64,000 bases of DNA from Aerococcaceae bacterium zg-252 (lineage in GTDB: Bacteria > Bacillota > Bacilli > Lactobacillales > Aerococcaceae): contig CP066204.1 in NCBI GenBank assembly GCA_016237705.1, forward strand, positions 1,796,001-1,860,000, in the 5' to 3' direction. A program made the position numbers and the translations under genes. The notes below the pieces were generated by a model. That model ran no database searches. It was not told the origin of the DNA and saw nothing but the letters and a program-made list of their open reading frames with translations. Shown piece after piece: positions 30,793-40,075 of the stretch (position 1 is its first letter; each line of letters begins with the position of its first letter).

Positions 30793-32064
30793 TTAATCTA
30801 TTAAAGTTACTAAGTGATATTGTTTTTTACCTCGACGCACCACGATATATTTGCCACCAATTGCTAGCTCTTCGCTAACTTCAGCCTCTGCATCAGTTAT
30901 TTTCTCACCATTCAATGAAATGGCACCATTATTAATAAATTCACGGGCTTCTCTCCTTGATTTAACAATACCAGTATCAACTAACCATACAGCTAAATTA
31001 GCCGCTGCTTTTGGAGCTTGAGACTGTGGCATATTACTTAAACCAGTTTCGATTTGTTTTTCTGTCAAGCTACGAATATCCCCAGAAAACAGTGCTGCTG
31101 TAATCTGTTGTGCATCTTCTAATTCTTTTTCACCATGCACAAATTTTGTGATTTCTTCAGCCAATGTTCTTTGAGCCAAACGCTCATGCGGTGCATCTCT
31201 CACTGCTTGTTCTAATGCGTCAATTTCTTCTTTTGATAAGAATGTGAAGTATTTTAAGAATTTAACAACATCTTCATCAGCTTGATTTAACCAAAATTGG
31301 TAAAATTCATATGGTGTTGTTTTTTCTGGATCTAACCATACAGCTCCACCGGCAGTTTTCCCAAATTTAGTTCCGTCTGATTTTAACATCAAAGGTATTG
31401 TTAAACCGTAAACTTCTCGTTCATGCCCTTGTGTACGGCGAATATAATCCAAACCAGATGTAATATTCCCCCATTGATCTGCACCACCTATTTGCAATTG
31501 AACATCTTGATGCTCATGCAAATAAGCAAAGTCAATTGACTGTAAAATTTGATACGAAAATTCCGTAAAGGAAATCCCATTTTCAAGACGGCTCGCTACA
31601 ACATCTTTTGCTAACATTGTATTAATATTAAAATGTTTTCCGTAATCACGTAAAAAATCTAATAAAGTAATCGTACTGAGCCAGTCATGATTGTTTACAA
31701 TTCTAAAACCACTCGCTGCAACATCACCTTTTAAAAACAGTTTATCCATTTGAGCAGCTAATTTACGAGCATTTTCATTCACAACGTCCATCGTTTGCAA
31801 TGAACGTTCGCTTGTTCGTCCACTTGGATCGCCAATCGAACCGGTTGCCCCACCAATCAAAACAACTGGTTTATGTCCGGCTAATTGAAATCTTTTCAAC
31901 ACCATGAACGGAATTAAATGTCCGATATGCATCGAATCTCCCGTTGGATCGACCCCACAATATAAACCAATTGATTTTTCTTTAGTTAATTTTTTTAATC
32001 CGTCTGCATCTGTTTGCTGATTAATCGCTCCACGCCACTCTAATTCTTCAATAATTGACATCAT
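30793..32064 (-). CDS. tyrS: Tyrosyl-tRNA synthetase
   Basis: A 423-aa class I aminoacyl-tRNA synthetase. Seen: YCGVDPTGDSMHIGHLIPF (HIGH motif), DQWGNITSGLDYIRR, LKSDGTKFGKTAGGA (KMSKS-type KFGKT), and a C-terminal S4 RNA-binding domain (SRREAREFINNGAISLNGEKI). The start is one of two adjacent ATGs (32064/32061), with AAGGAG upstream. No T-box leader is visible, since the upstream 200 bp are occupied by a 54-codon ORF and the end of a flavodoxin-fold gene. Confidence 0.96.
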   Translation of the reverse strand: MMSIIEELEWRGAINQQTDADGLKKLTKEKSIGLYCGVDPTGDSMHIGHLIPFMVLKRFQLAGHKPVVLIGGATGSIGDPSGRTSERSLQTMDVVNENARKLAAQMDKLFLKGDVAASGFRIVNNHDWLSTITLLDFLRDYGKHFNINTMLAKDVVASRLENGISFTEFSYQILQSIDFAYLHEHQDVQLQIGGADQWGNITSGLDYIRRTQGHEREVYGLTIPLMLKSDGTKFGKTAGGAVWLDPEKTTPYEFYQFWLNQADEDVVKFLKYFTFLSKEEIDALEQAVRDAPHERLAQRTLAEEITKFVHGEKELEDAQQITAALFSGDIRSLTEKQIETGLSNMPQSQAPKAAANLAVWLVDTGIVKSRREAREFINNGAISLNGEKITDAEAEVSEELAIGGKYIVVRRGKKQYHLVTLID

Positions 32065-32092
32065 TCTTCTCTCCTTTTTACTTTGACTATTT

Positions 32093-32257
32093 TTACCACT
32101 CTGCAGGGCTCCACATTTTACCGTCGATTTCATCCTGCAATAATTCCAGCCTGTCACACTGCTGTTGCGACAATTCAAGTAATACTTCTAACAATGCTTT
32201 CGTTGGATAATCTTTTGCTTGAGTGGATAATTCGTTTATCAATTGTTCTTCCCACAT
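32093..32257 (-). CDS. Small conserved-looking ORF between flavodoxin-fold gene and tyrS
   Basis: A 54-aa ORF beginning MWEEQLINELSTQAKD and ending DGKMWSPAEW. It is rich in Glu, Leu and Gln, is predicted to be helical, and has no signal or membrane segment. It starts 4 nt after the stop of the flavodoxin-fold gene, with AAAAAGGA lying inside that gene's end, so translation is probably coupled. It ends 28 nt before the tyrS start and fills the intergenic space. I do not recognise a family. Coding nature is inferred from position, ribosome site and absence of any other feature. Confidence 0.6.
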   Translation of the reverse strand: MWEEQLINELSTQAKDYPTKALLEVLLELSQQQCDRLELLQDEIDGKMWSPAEW

Positions 32258-32261
32258 TATA

Positions 32262-32936
32262 TTACCATTCCTTTTTCAAATCCACTATCTCTTCAATGGC
32301 ATAGGCTGAATGCTCTAATTTTTGCAAAAACATTTCCCATTGCATTTTTTGAGCATCACTAGTAAACGATAATTCCGACTCCGTTAACTGATGCGCTCGA
32401 TTTAAAATATATCGTTGCATACTCATAAAATCACCTGCGTCTAAATGCTCTAAATAATAACCATATCGCCACAACAATTTCACTTTCTGCTTTTCCGTCA
32501 AATAATGAAATTGATAAATTGGAAAAATAGGTTTAAATCGCATCTGAGAATACTTAGCAATCAATTCAAAACTAACCAATAATTCTGAAATTGACCGCCC
32601 CTCTGTTCCACCTAATTGATAACGCTGTGCTTTTTGACCTACAATCACCACAACACCCATTGTCTTGCCAGCCAATTCTGCCTTGCTATATAAATGCCAA
32701 TTTTCATCTATCCATTTTTTTAAAATAGCAGGTGCTTGATACCAATACAGTGGAAACTGGAAGATAATTTGATGATATTTTGAGAAGTCAATCTTTGCTT
32801 TGCTTGAATCCAATTTTGCCAAATCAATATACTCTGTGTGGGTAATGCTTTTCCCTGTTTGAATAAGAAATTGCTGACTACCCGATTCTTCAATCGCTGG
32901 ATGAGCCACAATACACAATGTATGAATTTCGGTCAT
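32262..32936 (-). CDS. NAD(P)H oxidoreductase, flavodoxin-like fold (MdaB/KefF type)
   Basis: A 224-aa FMN/FAD-binding reductase. Seen: HTLCIVAHPAIEESGSQQF (nucleotide loop), HQIIFQFPLYWYQAPAILKKWID (the substrate/flavin FPLYWY motif), and the LGGTEGRS loop, typical of NQO1-like quinone reductases. The C-terminal 50 residues (MQRYILNRAHQ onward) extend beyond most family members. The start is ATG 32936, with GGGGGTGA upstream. It lies ahead of the small ORF and tyrS. The physiological substrate is unknown (quinones or nitro/azo compounds in relatives). Confidence 0.9.
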   Translation of the reverse strand: MTEIHTLCIVAHPAIEESGSQQFLIQTGKSITHTEYIDLAKLDSSKAKIDFSKYHQIIFQFPLYWYQAPAILKKWIDENWHLYSKAELAGKTMGVVVIVGQKAQRYQLGGTEGRSISELLVSFELIAKYSQMRFKPIFPIYQFHYLTEKQKVKLLWRYGYYLEHLDAGDFMSMQRYILNRAHQLTESELSFTSDAQKMQWEMFLQKLEHSAYAIEEIVDLKKEW

Positions 32937-32975
32937 CATTTCACCCCCAATATAGTTGACTAAAAATATATGAAT

Positions 32976-33020
32976 AGCAGGTAGCATGAAGACGATGCTT
33001 TACCGCCTCCTCTACCTGCT
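32976..33020 (-). terminator. Terminator of the surface coiled-coil protein gene
   Basis: AGCAGGTAG / CTACCTGCT (32976-32984 with 33012-33020), a 9-bp perfect stem with a smaller GCAT/ATGC stem in the loop. On the minus strand a T-rich stretch follows. Confidence 0.7.
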
Positions 33021-33025
33021 CATAA

Positions 33026-34069
33026 TTATTCTTGCGTTTCTTCATTATTCTCAATCGGATTTTCGTCTACTCCAGTATTTGTATCAGCTGCACTTTCCGA
33101 AGAAACCGGTGGCTCTACCGATTCTGTAATAATCGGAGCCGTTTCTCTTACGGTTTCAACCTCTACATATTCAATAACTGTTTCGAATTCTGCTTCAGTC
33201 GTTTGAATGAAAGCAGCTTGATTTTTATTCAATAATTCTGTTAAGAACACAGATGGTTCTACCGCTACTTTAGCAATGTCATAGTAGCCCGGAATTTCTT
33301 GTGCAATTTCAGTAAAGCTAGCTAAAAACTTACCCAAATAGCGTTCGACTTGCACTTTAACTTTAGGAACCATACCTTTATCCGTTACATTTTTTTGTGC
33401 TGCCTCAAATTCACGCATTTTCTTCGCTATATTACCAATCTGTCCGTCTTCAATCGCAATTTTTTGTACATCTTCCAATAATGAAACAGCTTTGTCATAC
33501 GCTTCGACTTGTTCCTTAGCTTTTTCAAGCATCTCACGAATCAAATCAATAAATGCGTCTTGTTTCATTTCATCATCATTATTTTCAGATACCCGTTGCG
33601 GAACTTTATTAATAAATTGTTGCTCCAATTGTTGAAGTTGCTCCGATGTTAATGAATCTACTAATTGCCGTTCTTCCTGAACAGTTTCTCCTTTAATAAC
33701 AGGTTCATTCGAATTAGCCCCTATGTAGATAGCATTAAGTGCATTTTGTGCCTCTCTTTTCCATTCAACAATCATTAATTCTGATAAAACCTTATTTTTT
33801 TCAGCAGTTGACGTATTTAGTTTTGCTACTTCTGTTTTGATTATTTCAAGTTCTTCTGCTTGAATTTCCTCTGCTCTTAAAAATGTTTTTTCTTGGGGAT
33901 TAGCATAAAAAGCCTCGACTTTATCTAATAATTGTTCAATCATTTGTACTTGATTATTTTCAAGACTCATCGGTTCTTTAACTGCACTCCGTTGAGAATA
34001 TATCTTTAACAATCCGACTAAGATAAGCGATAAAACTATGACAATCAAAAATTTAATAACTTTTTTCAT
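33026..34069 (-). CDS. Hypothetical membrane-anchored coiled-coil protein
   Basis: A 347-aa protein with one N-terminal hydrophobic helix (about residues 5-25) followed by a long charged, mostly helical region with coiled-coil character, rich in Glu, Lys and Gln. It ends in an acidic, Thr/Ser/Pro/Asn-rich low-complexity tail (last ~60 residues). No cysteine lipobox, LPxTG or catalytic motif is seen. It is probably displayed outside the membrane. The start is ATG 34069, with AGGAG 6 nt upstream. It is downstream of the two-component system by about 95 bp. I do not recognise a family. Confidence 0.75.
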   Translation of the reverse strand: MKKVIKFLIVIVLSLILVGLLKIYSQRSAVKEPMSLENNQVQMIEQLLDKVEAFYANPQEKTFLRAEEIQAEELEIIKTEVAKLNTSTAEKNKVLSELMIVEWKREAQNALNAIYIGANSNEPVIKGETVQEERQLVDSLTSEQLQQLEQQFINKVPQRVSENNDDEMKQDAFIDLIREMLEKAKEQVEAYDKAVSLLEDVQKIAIEDGQIGNIAKKMREFEAAQKNVTDKGMVPKVKVQVERYLGKFLASFTEIAQEIPGYYDIAKVAVEPSVFLTELLNKNQAAFIQTTEAEFETVIEYVEVETVRETAPIITESVEPPVSSESAADTNTGVDENPIENNEETQE

Positions 34070-34164
34070 CGACATCTCCTATCTGTTTTATTTTTCTTAA
34101 TAAGAATATCAGTCTACTCCAAAAATGTAAACCATAACGGTATTCATATCAATTTTACGATTCA

Positions 34165-35574
34165 TTACGATTCAGCATGTGGAAAATACATAATAAAAGT
34201 TGTGCCTTTACCTAGATGACTCTCCACTCGAATCCACCCCTCATGTGCCTCAACCAATGATTTTACAACTGCCAAACCAATACCTGACTCTCCAAATTTA
34301 GTGTTTTTTCGAGAAATATCCGCTTTATAAAATCTTTCCCAAATATTTTCTACTTGTTCAGCATCAATACCAATACCATTGTCCTCAACTTTAATCAAAA
34401 TACCCTTATCTACCGCCTGCCCTATGAGCCTAACCGGTGCATTCTCTGAAAATTGAATCGCATTAGTAACGATATTAATCAATATTTGAATCATACGATC
34501 ATAATCTGCACAAACCGTCAATTGTGATTCTGCATCAACAATAATCTGAATACCCTTTTGTTCTGCTTTTGTCAACAATTGCGTTTGAATTTGCTCTAAC
34601 AATTGTTTTACATTTAATGGCTGTTTTTTGAGCACAATTTGTCGATTACGAATTTTTTCATAATCTAAATTCTCATTTACCAAACGAATTAAACGCTGTG
34701 TTTCTTTCATAATCAAAGCTAAACTGCGTTCTTTTTGATTTTCTGGAATTAAATCATACTGCAAGCCCTCTAACACACCGCTCATGGTCGTTAATGGCGT
34801 TCGCATTTCATGAGCAGCATCCATCATCATTTGCCGGCGAATATTTTCCTGCCGTTGAATTTCTTCTTCCGACTTACGCAAAGCATCTGCCATGTGTTGA
34901 AAATCCCGTGCTAAATCACCAAATTCATCTTGATTTTGTGTATTGAGTGTCAGTTGATAATTGCCAGAAATAATTTCTTCAGTCGCTAATTGAAGTCGTT
35001 TGATACGTTTCACTTGATACATTGCATATACCACTGCCATGGTAATTCCAATAGCAGCTGATATTAAAAATGCAAACATAATATTATGTTGAACTGCACG
35101 CACTTGCTCGTCTAAATCAGATAGAGGAGCTCCGATACTAATAAATCCTTCTGGAAACTCACTGTATCCCCCTTTATTCGAAACATATACCGTTGCCATA
35201 CTGACACGCTGCTCATCTCGATTGTAACGAAAACTTCTTTGAATCCCAATCGTTTCATCATTAGTAATACGTTCTAATTGCTCTTGAGAGAGTTGCAACT
35301 TATTACGTTGATCGTATGACGGATAAATAACCGTACCGTCTGCTAAATAGACTTGAATGACAATATCATCATTTGCCATCAACTTGGTTACTCGTTCTAA
35401 GTCTTTTCGTGTAAATTTATTCGCAACAATATTCGTGCCATAAGCAACTAATTGTTTCTGCTTTTGTTCTATAATTTGGTTAGACATATAACTACTAATT
35501 AAGAATGCACTTAACCCTAATGCAACAAGCAATACAGACATCACACTAAGAATTTGTTGCCACAACAACTTCAT
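34165..35574 (-). CDS. Sensor histidine kinase
   Basis: A 469-aa kinase with a TM1 (about 7-29), a 130-residue extracellular sensor domain of uncertain type, TM2 (about 164-186), HAMP, a HisKA box with the phospho-acceptor His255 (DAAHEMRTPL), and a HATPase domain (NIVTNAIQFS, VEDNGIGID, FGESGIGLAVV). It autophosphorylates and passes phosphate to the response regulator encoded one base upstream. The signal is unknown. It has no PAS domain, so it is not WalK-like. Confidence 0.95.
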   Translation of the reverse strand: MKLLWQQILSVMSVLLVALGLSAFLISSYMSNQIIEQKQKQLVAYGTNIVANKFTRKDLERVTKLMANDDIVIQVYLADGTVIYPSYDQRNKLQLSQEQLERITNDETIGIQRSFRYNRDEQRVSMATVYVSNKGGYSEFPEGFISIGAPLSDLDEQVRAVQHNIMFAFLISAAIGITMAVVYAMYQVKRIKRLQLATEEIISGNYQLTLNTQNQDEFGDLARDFQHMADALRKSEEEIQRQENIRRQMMMDAAHEMRTPLTTMSGVLEGLQYDLIPENQKERSLALIMKETQRLIRLVNENLDYEKIRNRQIVLKKQPLNVKQLLEQIQTQLLTKAEQKGIQIIVDAESQLTVCADYDRMIQILINIVTNAIQFSENAPVRLIGQAVDKGILIKVEDNGIGIDAEQVENIWERFYKADISRKNTKFGESGIGLAVVKSLVEAHEGWIRVESHLGKGTTFIMYFPHAES

Positions 35575-35575
35575 G

Positions 35576-36289
35576 TTAGTCCCCTACTTCTTCGTATTTA
35601 TAGCCGACACCCCAAACAGTTTGAATTACTTGTGGCCCTACCAACTCAATTTTTTGTCTTAATTTTTTGATATGAGCATCTACTGTTCGTTCATCGCCAA
35701 AAAACGGATCTTCCCATATACTCTTTAATAATTGGTCACGACTAAAGACTCGTTTAGGATATTTTGCGAACATCGCTAGCAATTCAAATTCTTTCGGCGT
35801 TAAATTTTCAATTACTGCATCACGATAATACGCCTCTCGATTTGAAGTATTAATCTTAATCGCATTAGTCCGAATATCAAATTCACTATCATTTCTATCT
35901 GTCGCACCCTGTTCATCAATCGCATGCGTACGACGATGTAAGGCTTTCATACGAGCTAACAAAGTTAACGGACTAAATGGCTTCGTGACATAATCATCCG
36001 CCCCCATTTCAAGACCAATCACTTGATCACTTTCTGAATCTTGTGCTGTTAACATAATAATCGGAAAAGTTTGCGAAATAGCACGCATCTTACGACAAAT
36101 TTGAATACCGTCCATTGACGGTAAATTAATATCTAAAATAGCCAAATCCCAATTAGCTGGATTTTGTTCATACGCTTGAAATCCTTCTAAACCATCATGA
36201 TAAAAACTCGCTTCAAAGCCTTCTTTTTCAAAAAACATCCCCATCATTTCAGTTACGGACTCATTATCTTCAATCATGATTATTTTCAT
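35576..36289 (-). CDS. Response regulator, OmpR family
   Basis: A 237-aa regulator: an N-terminal receiver with Asp53 (LAILDINLPSMDG) as phosphoacceptor, acidic pair Glu7-Asp8, and a C-terminal winged helix (ENLTPKEFELLAMFAKYPKRVFSRDQLLKSIWE, TVDAHIKKLRQKIE, IQTVWGVGYKYE). It is the first gene of the two-gene operon. AAAGGGGTTG lies ahead of the ATG. Targets are unknown; the coiled-coil surface gene downstream might be one (inference). Confidence 0.96.
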   Translation of the reverse strand: MKIIMIEDNESVTEMMGMFFEKEGFEASFYHDGLEGFQAYEQNPANWDLAILDINLPSMDGIQICRKMRAISQTFPIIMLTAQDSESDQVIGLEMGADDYVTKPFSPLTLLARMKALHRRTHAIDEQGATDRNDSEFDIRTNAIKINTSNREAYYRDAVIENLTPKEFELLAMFAKYPKRVFSRDQLLKSIWEDPFFGDERTVDAHIKKLRQKIELVGPQVIQTVWGVGYKYEEVGD

Positions 36290-36446
36290 TTTTTACAACC
36301 CCTTTCAATGTTCCATACTACTTATCTTTATCCAACAACTATTTCTGGGCAACTACACGATTATTCATTCAATAAAAAAGCATTTTTAACTTTTTTTGTG
36401 TAATTATTCTTAGAAGTTATAACAATTTTTGGAAAGGACTGATTCA

Positions 36447-36848
36447 ATGAATCAAGTAAATTTTATCGGCCGTATTGTACGTGATATTCAAAGCAAATCC
36501 CTAAATGAACATCACCAAGTAGTCAACAACTCACTCGCAGTCCCGCGCAAACAACGTGATAAAAACGGTGAATTAGCTACTGATTTTATTCCCTTTGTTG
36601 CTTGGGACCAACAAGCCTCTATCTTACAAAAATATTGTCAAAAAGGCCAACGCATTGCGATTCAAGGCCGCATGCAAAGTCGTTCATACACTAATAGTGA
36701 CAATCAACCACGTCAAATATTGGAATGTGTCGTCCAAGAAATCACCTTACTCGATCGTATGAGCACCGCATCTCAACAAACTGCCCCACAATTTTCTGAA
36801 ATCCCCTCAGAACTAGAGTCATTACCATTTGATACGATTGAAACCTAA
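36447..36848 (+). CDS. Single-stranded DNA-binding protein, short paralogue
   Basis: A 133-aa SSB with one OB-fold (MNQVNFIGRIVRDIQ, LQKYCQKGQRIAIQGRMQSRSYT) that should tetramerise on ssDNA. It is short, with almost no linker. The usual C-terminal acidic tip (DDDLPF) appears as ELESLPFDTIET, that is, LPF followed by six more residues. This may weaken binding to SSB-interacting proteins. It is probably an accessory (competence-type SsbB-like) paralogue rather than the essential SSB. The start is ATG 36447, with GGAAAGGA upstream. It is monocistronic and divergent from the response-regulator gene. Confidence 0.88.
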   Translation: MNQVNFIGRIVRDIQSKSLNEHHQVVNNSLAVPRKQRDKNGELATDFIPFVAWDQQASILQKYCQKGQRIAIQGRMQSRSYTNSDNQPRQILECVVQEITLLDRMSTASQQTAPQFSEIPSELESLPFDTIET

Positions 36849-36878
36849 CGCTATTAAATTAAAAATCATTTTGCAGAC

Positions 36879-36930
36879 AAGTGCCAATCCCTTTATCCGT
36901 TCTATTCAGAATCACAATGGACTGGCACTT
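36879..36930. terminator. Hairpin between ssb and whiA
   Basis: AAGTGCCA / TGGCACTT (36879-36886 with 36923-36930), with additional TCC/GGA pairing inside. No clear T-tract lies on either side. It is between convergent genes and probably a bidirectional terminator. Confidence 0.55.
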
Positions 36931-36972
36931 CTCAAATGAACTTCACTCTCCAAAATCAACCAAAGTACCTAT

Positions 36973-37902
36973 CTAATCATCACCCAGTTCATTTGCTATT
37001 TGTACTAATTTACGCAAACGATGATTAACCCCCGACTTCGAGATTGGTCCACCTGGTATTAAGTCCCCTAATTCTTTCAAACCCATATCTGGATTATCCA
37101 GACGAAATTGAGCCATTGTTCGCAATTTTTCTGGCAAATAATCCAAGCCTTTTTTCTGCTGAATTTTTTCTATCGCTTCTCGTTGACGATTGGCTGCTTC
37201 AACCACTTTGTTTAAATTGGCATTTTCACAATTCACCAAACGATTAACGGAATTACGCATATCTCGAACGATACGAATATCTTCAAATTTTAACACAGCA
37301 CTATTAGCACCAATAACCGCTAAAAAGTCAGCAATTTTCTCAGCTTCTTTGATATAAGTAATATACCCATTACGTCTCGCGATCGTTCGTGCATGTAAAT
37401 TAAAATCATTCATCATCTGACAAATATTTTCATTATGTGATTCATAATTTGAATAGATTTCAAGATGATAACTATTTGCTTCCGGATTATTAACAGACCC
37501 TGCTGCCATAAAAGCACCACGTAAATAAGAACGTTTCTTCTGGTCACTATTCATAATGTCTTCCGATACTTCGGCACGAATGAACATCCCGTCAAAAATA
37601 TCCAGTGCTTCTAATACTTCTCTCACATTTTGTCGGCAACGCACAATATAGACATTATTTTTTTTCAACTTCATTTTACGTCGTACAATCAGTTCACTAT
37701 CCAGTGAAAAATGCTCTTTAAACAACGTGTAAATACGACGTGCAATGGCCGCATTCTCACTCTGTATATTCAATATTAATGCTTGCTGATAAATACTAAC
37801 AGCACCATTCATACGAATTAAAGCTGTTAACTCTGCTTTTGCGTGCTCACGATGTACTTCAATTAACGTACACTCTTTTTTTACTTCAGACGCAAATGTC
37901 AC
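36973..37902 (-). CDS. whiA: DNA-binding protein WhiA
   Basis: A 309-aa protein combining an N-terminal LAGLIDADG-homing-endonuclease-like domain ([27 protein letters not shown]) with a C-terminal HTH ([21 protein letters not shown]). In Firmicutes, WhiA affects division and chromosome segregation. The start was placed at GTG 37902, because homologues begin M-S/T-FASE-x-KKE and AGAGAGG lies 8 nt ahead; the ATG two codons earlier would overlap the ribosome site. It is the last of the rapZ-yvcK-whiA operon. Confidence 0.95.
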   Translation of the reverse strand: MTFASEVKKECTLIEVHREHAKAELTALIRMNGAVSIYQQALILNIQSENAAIARRIYTLFKEHFSLDSELIVRRKMKLKKNNVYIVRCRQNVREVLEALDIFDGMFIRAEVSEDIMNSDQKKRSYLRGAFMAAGSVNNPEANSYHLEIYSNYESHNENICQMMNDFNLHARTIARRNGYITYIKEAEKIADFLAVIGANSAVLKFEDIRIVRDMRNSVNRLVNCENANLNKVVEAANRQREAIEKIQQKKGLDYLPEKLRTMAQFRLDNPDMGLKELGDLIPGGPISKSGVNHRLRKLVQIANELGDD

Positions 37903-37931
37903 GTACATCACCTCTCTTAACAGGCATCTCT

Positions 37932-38942
37932 TTATTCAACACCTGATTCTTTGGTCTGCTTATATAGCTTATGCGTATTTAACAAATGTGCCAACTCATC
38001 GACTACCAAATCCGTATCATGATAAGCTCCTCCATTTTTCATACTCAAGAAACTATTTGAAATCACACGAACATTTTCATTACGTAAACGTTGGAAATCA
38101 TGATTAACCTGCAACAAATACTCTTCATTCGGTTGACTGATAATATATTCATGGGGAACTTCAGCAATATTCACTAATACCGTATCAATGTATTGTCCAC
38201 CTAAATGTTGATGTAACACTTGTACATGATCAGCATCAGAGAAATTTTCTGTTTCGCCTAATTGCGTCATAATATTGCAAATGTAGACTATCTCTGCCGT
38301 CGTTTCTCGTACTGCTTCTCCAATTTCTTTAATCATCAAATTCGGCAAAATACTTGTGTACAAACTTCCAGGCCCTAAAACAATCATGTCTGCATCCATA
38401 ATTGCTTGCACCACTTTCGGACTAGCAAATTCTGCTTGTTCACCCAAACGTGTTGTCACACTCACTTCTTTAATTTTTTTCCGATGCTTTGCAATCTGAG
38501 ATTCCCCTACTGCAATCGTACCGTCTTCAAATAGAGCATTTAACACCAATGGTTCTTGTGCAGCTGGCAATATTTGCCCTTTTACTCCTAAAAAATTTGA
38601 AAGTATACTAATCGACTCGTCCAAAGAACCACGCATTTCTTTAAGAGCAGCAATTAATAAATTACCAATCGCATGCCCTGCCAAAAATGCATCATCACTA
38701 TCAAATCGATATTGAAACACATCTAACAATAAATCATCAGCTTCAGCCAAAGCAACCATACAGTTCCGAATATCTCCTGGTGGAACGACGTTAATATAAT
38801 CTCGGATAACACCGCTACTCCCACCGTCATCTGCTACTGTTACAACTGCAGTAATTTGAGCATCTAAATTTTTTAATCCTTTTAAAATAACTGGTAAGCC
38901 AGTCCCACCACCAATTACCACTACTTTATATTTCCCACTCAT
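37932..38942 (-). CDS. yvcK: YvcK / CofD-like gluconeogenesis factor
   Basis: A 336-aa protein of the CofD-like superfamily, with a nucleotide-sugar binding start [18 protein letters not shown], then [30 protein letters not shown] and [19 protein letters not shown]. YvcK binds UDP-sugars and is required for proper wall synthesis on gluconeogenic carbon sources. It overlaps rapZ by 4 bp (ATGA). Family assignment is certain; the exact activity in this organism is not. Confidence 0.96.
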   Translation of the reverse strand: MSGKYKVVVIGGGTGLPVILKGLKNLDAQITAVVTVADDGGSSGVIRDYINVVPPGDIRNCMVALAEADDLLLDVFQYRFDSDDAFLAGHAIGNLLIAALKEMRGSLDESISILSNFLGVKGQILPAAQEPLVLNALFEDGTIAVGESQIAKHRKKIKEVSVTTRLGEQAEFASPKVVQAIMDADMIVLGPGSLYTSILPNLMIKEIGEAVRETTAEIVYICNIMTQLGETENFSDADHVQVLHQHLGGQYIDTVLVNIAEVPHEYIISQPNEEYLLQVNHDFQRLRNENVRVISNSFLSMKNGGAYHDTDLVVDELAHLLNTHKLYKQTKESGVE

Positions 38943-39826
38943 GATCGAACAACACTTTCTTTCTTTTTAAAACGATCACGATGCGATATTGTTGTATCAT
39001 AGCCACTATTTTTCAAGTGATTTCCCACACGTTCTGCTAAAGCAATCGAACGATGTTGCCCCCCAGTACATCCAATTCCGATTACTACGCTTGATTTGCC
39101 TTCTTTTTTATAACCCGGCAAACAATATTCAATTAAATCGATAAATTTAGAATAAAAAACTTGTGTTTCAGGTTGCTTCATCACATAATCATACACTTCA
39201 GCATCCAAGCCTGTTTTTGGTCGCAACTCATCAATATAATGAGGATTCGGTAAAAATCGTACATCCATCAACACATCTGCATCAATCGGAGCACCATATT
39301 TAAAACCAAATGATACCACTTGCACATGGAAAGTCGATTGATTATCTGCTGCAAATTTATCCATTAATTGTTCACGTAACTGACGTGGCGTTATTTCACT
39401 TGTATTAATAATAACTTGAGCACGGCTACGTAAATCTCGCAACATTTCACGCTCTAAATGAACCCCTTCACTTACACGCCCTTGAACAGCCAATGGATGA
39501 TTACGTCGTGTTTCTTTATATCGTGAAACCAACACTTGGTCGTCTGCTTCTAAAAATAGAATTTTAGAAGTAATCATTTGCGTATTATTCATCTTAGAAA
39601 TCACTTGTGTTAATTCATCAAAAAATGCTCGCGATCTTAAATCAATCACTAATGCAATTTTTGTAATTTTCCCGGATTCCTTTATCAATTCCCAAAATGT
39701 CGGTAATAAACTCGGTGGCATATTATCCACACAGTAGTATCCTAAATCTTCAAAACTTTGTACAGCGACAGTTTTTCCTGCGCCACTCATCCCAGTGATA
39801 ATAACTAATTCTAGCGCATCTGACAT
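38939..39826 (-). CDS. rapZ: RapZ-type nucleotide-binding protein (YvcJ)
   Basis: A 295-aa P-loop protein. Walker [27 protein letters not shown], then [10 protein letters not shown], and the C-terminal [18 protein letters not shown] motif. In Gram-negatives RapZ delivers GlmZ sRNA to RNase E; in Firmicutes the homologue hydrolyses GTP and affects competence, with no known RNA partner. It is the first gene of the conserved rapZ-yvcK-whiA cluster. Confidence 0.96.
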   Translation of the reverse strand: MSDALELVIITGMSGAGKTVAVQSFEDLGYYCVDNMPPSLLPTFWELIKESGKITKIALVIDLRSRAFFDELTQVISKMNNTQMITSKILFLEADDQVLVSRYKETRRNHPLAVQGRVSEGVHLEREMLRDLRSRAQVIINTSEITPRQLREQLMDKFAADNQSTFHVQVVSFGFKYGAPIDADVLMDVRFLPNPHYIDELRPKTGLDAEVYDYVMKQPETQVFYSKFIDLIEYCLPGYKKEGKSSVVIGIGCTGGQHRSIALAERVGNHLKNSGYDTTISHRDRFKKKESVVRS

Positions 39827-40006
39827 AAAATCGCCTCATTTCCTTTTTTCATACAGTATACCACATTCCCGGAAGTGTTGTCGTATTTTACGCAAGTTAT
39901 TTAAATAATAGCAATTGCTGGTCTTATAAAATGACAACTTGCACACTTCTTGTAATTCAGTCGTTTTAATTTTCAATTAATTGCCCTATGATAACTTTCA
40001 AAAATT

Positions 40007-40036
40007 TTGCCGTCTCGGTTTTATCTTTGGTATAAT
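40007..40036 (+). promoter_or_regulatory. Promoter of the ABC-F gene
   Basis: TTGCCG (40007-40012), 18 bp, TATAAT (40031-40036), about 40 bp before the start codon. TAGGAGAAC is the ribosome site. The remaining 180 bp towards rapZ show no further feature. Confidence 0.65.
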
Positions 40037-40075
40037 GATGAGGATAGATTATGATATTTTAGGAGAACTATATTT

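Noticed and set aside
32065-32261. T-box leader for tyrS
   Set aside because: No GGTGGAACC core or terminator/antiterminator was found; the space holds a small ORF.
34165-36289. WalRK identity for the two-component system
   Set aside because: The kinase lacks the cytoplasmic PAS domain, and the neighbourhood lacks walH/walI/walJ-type genes.
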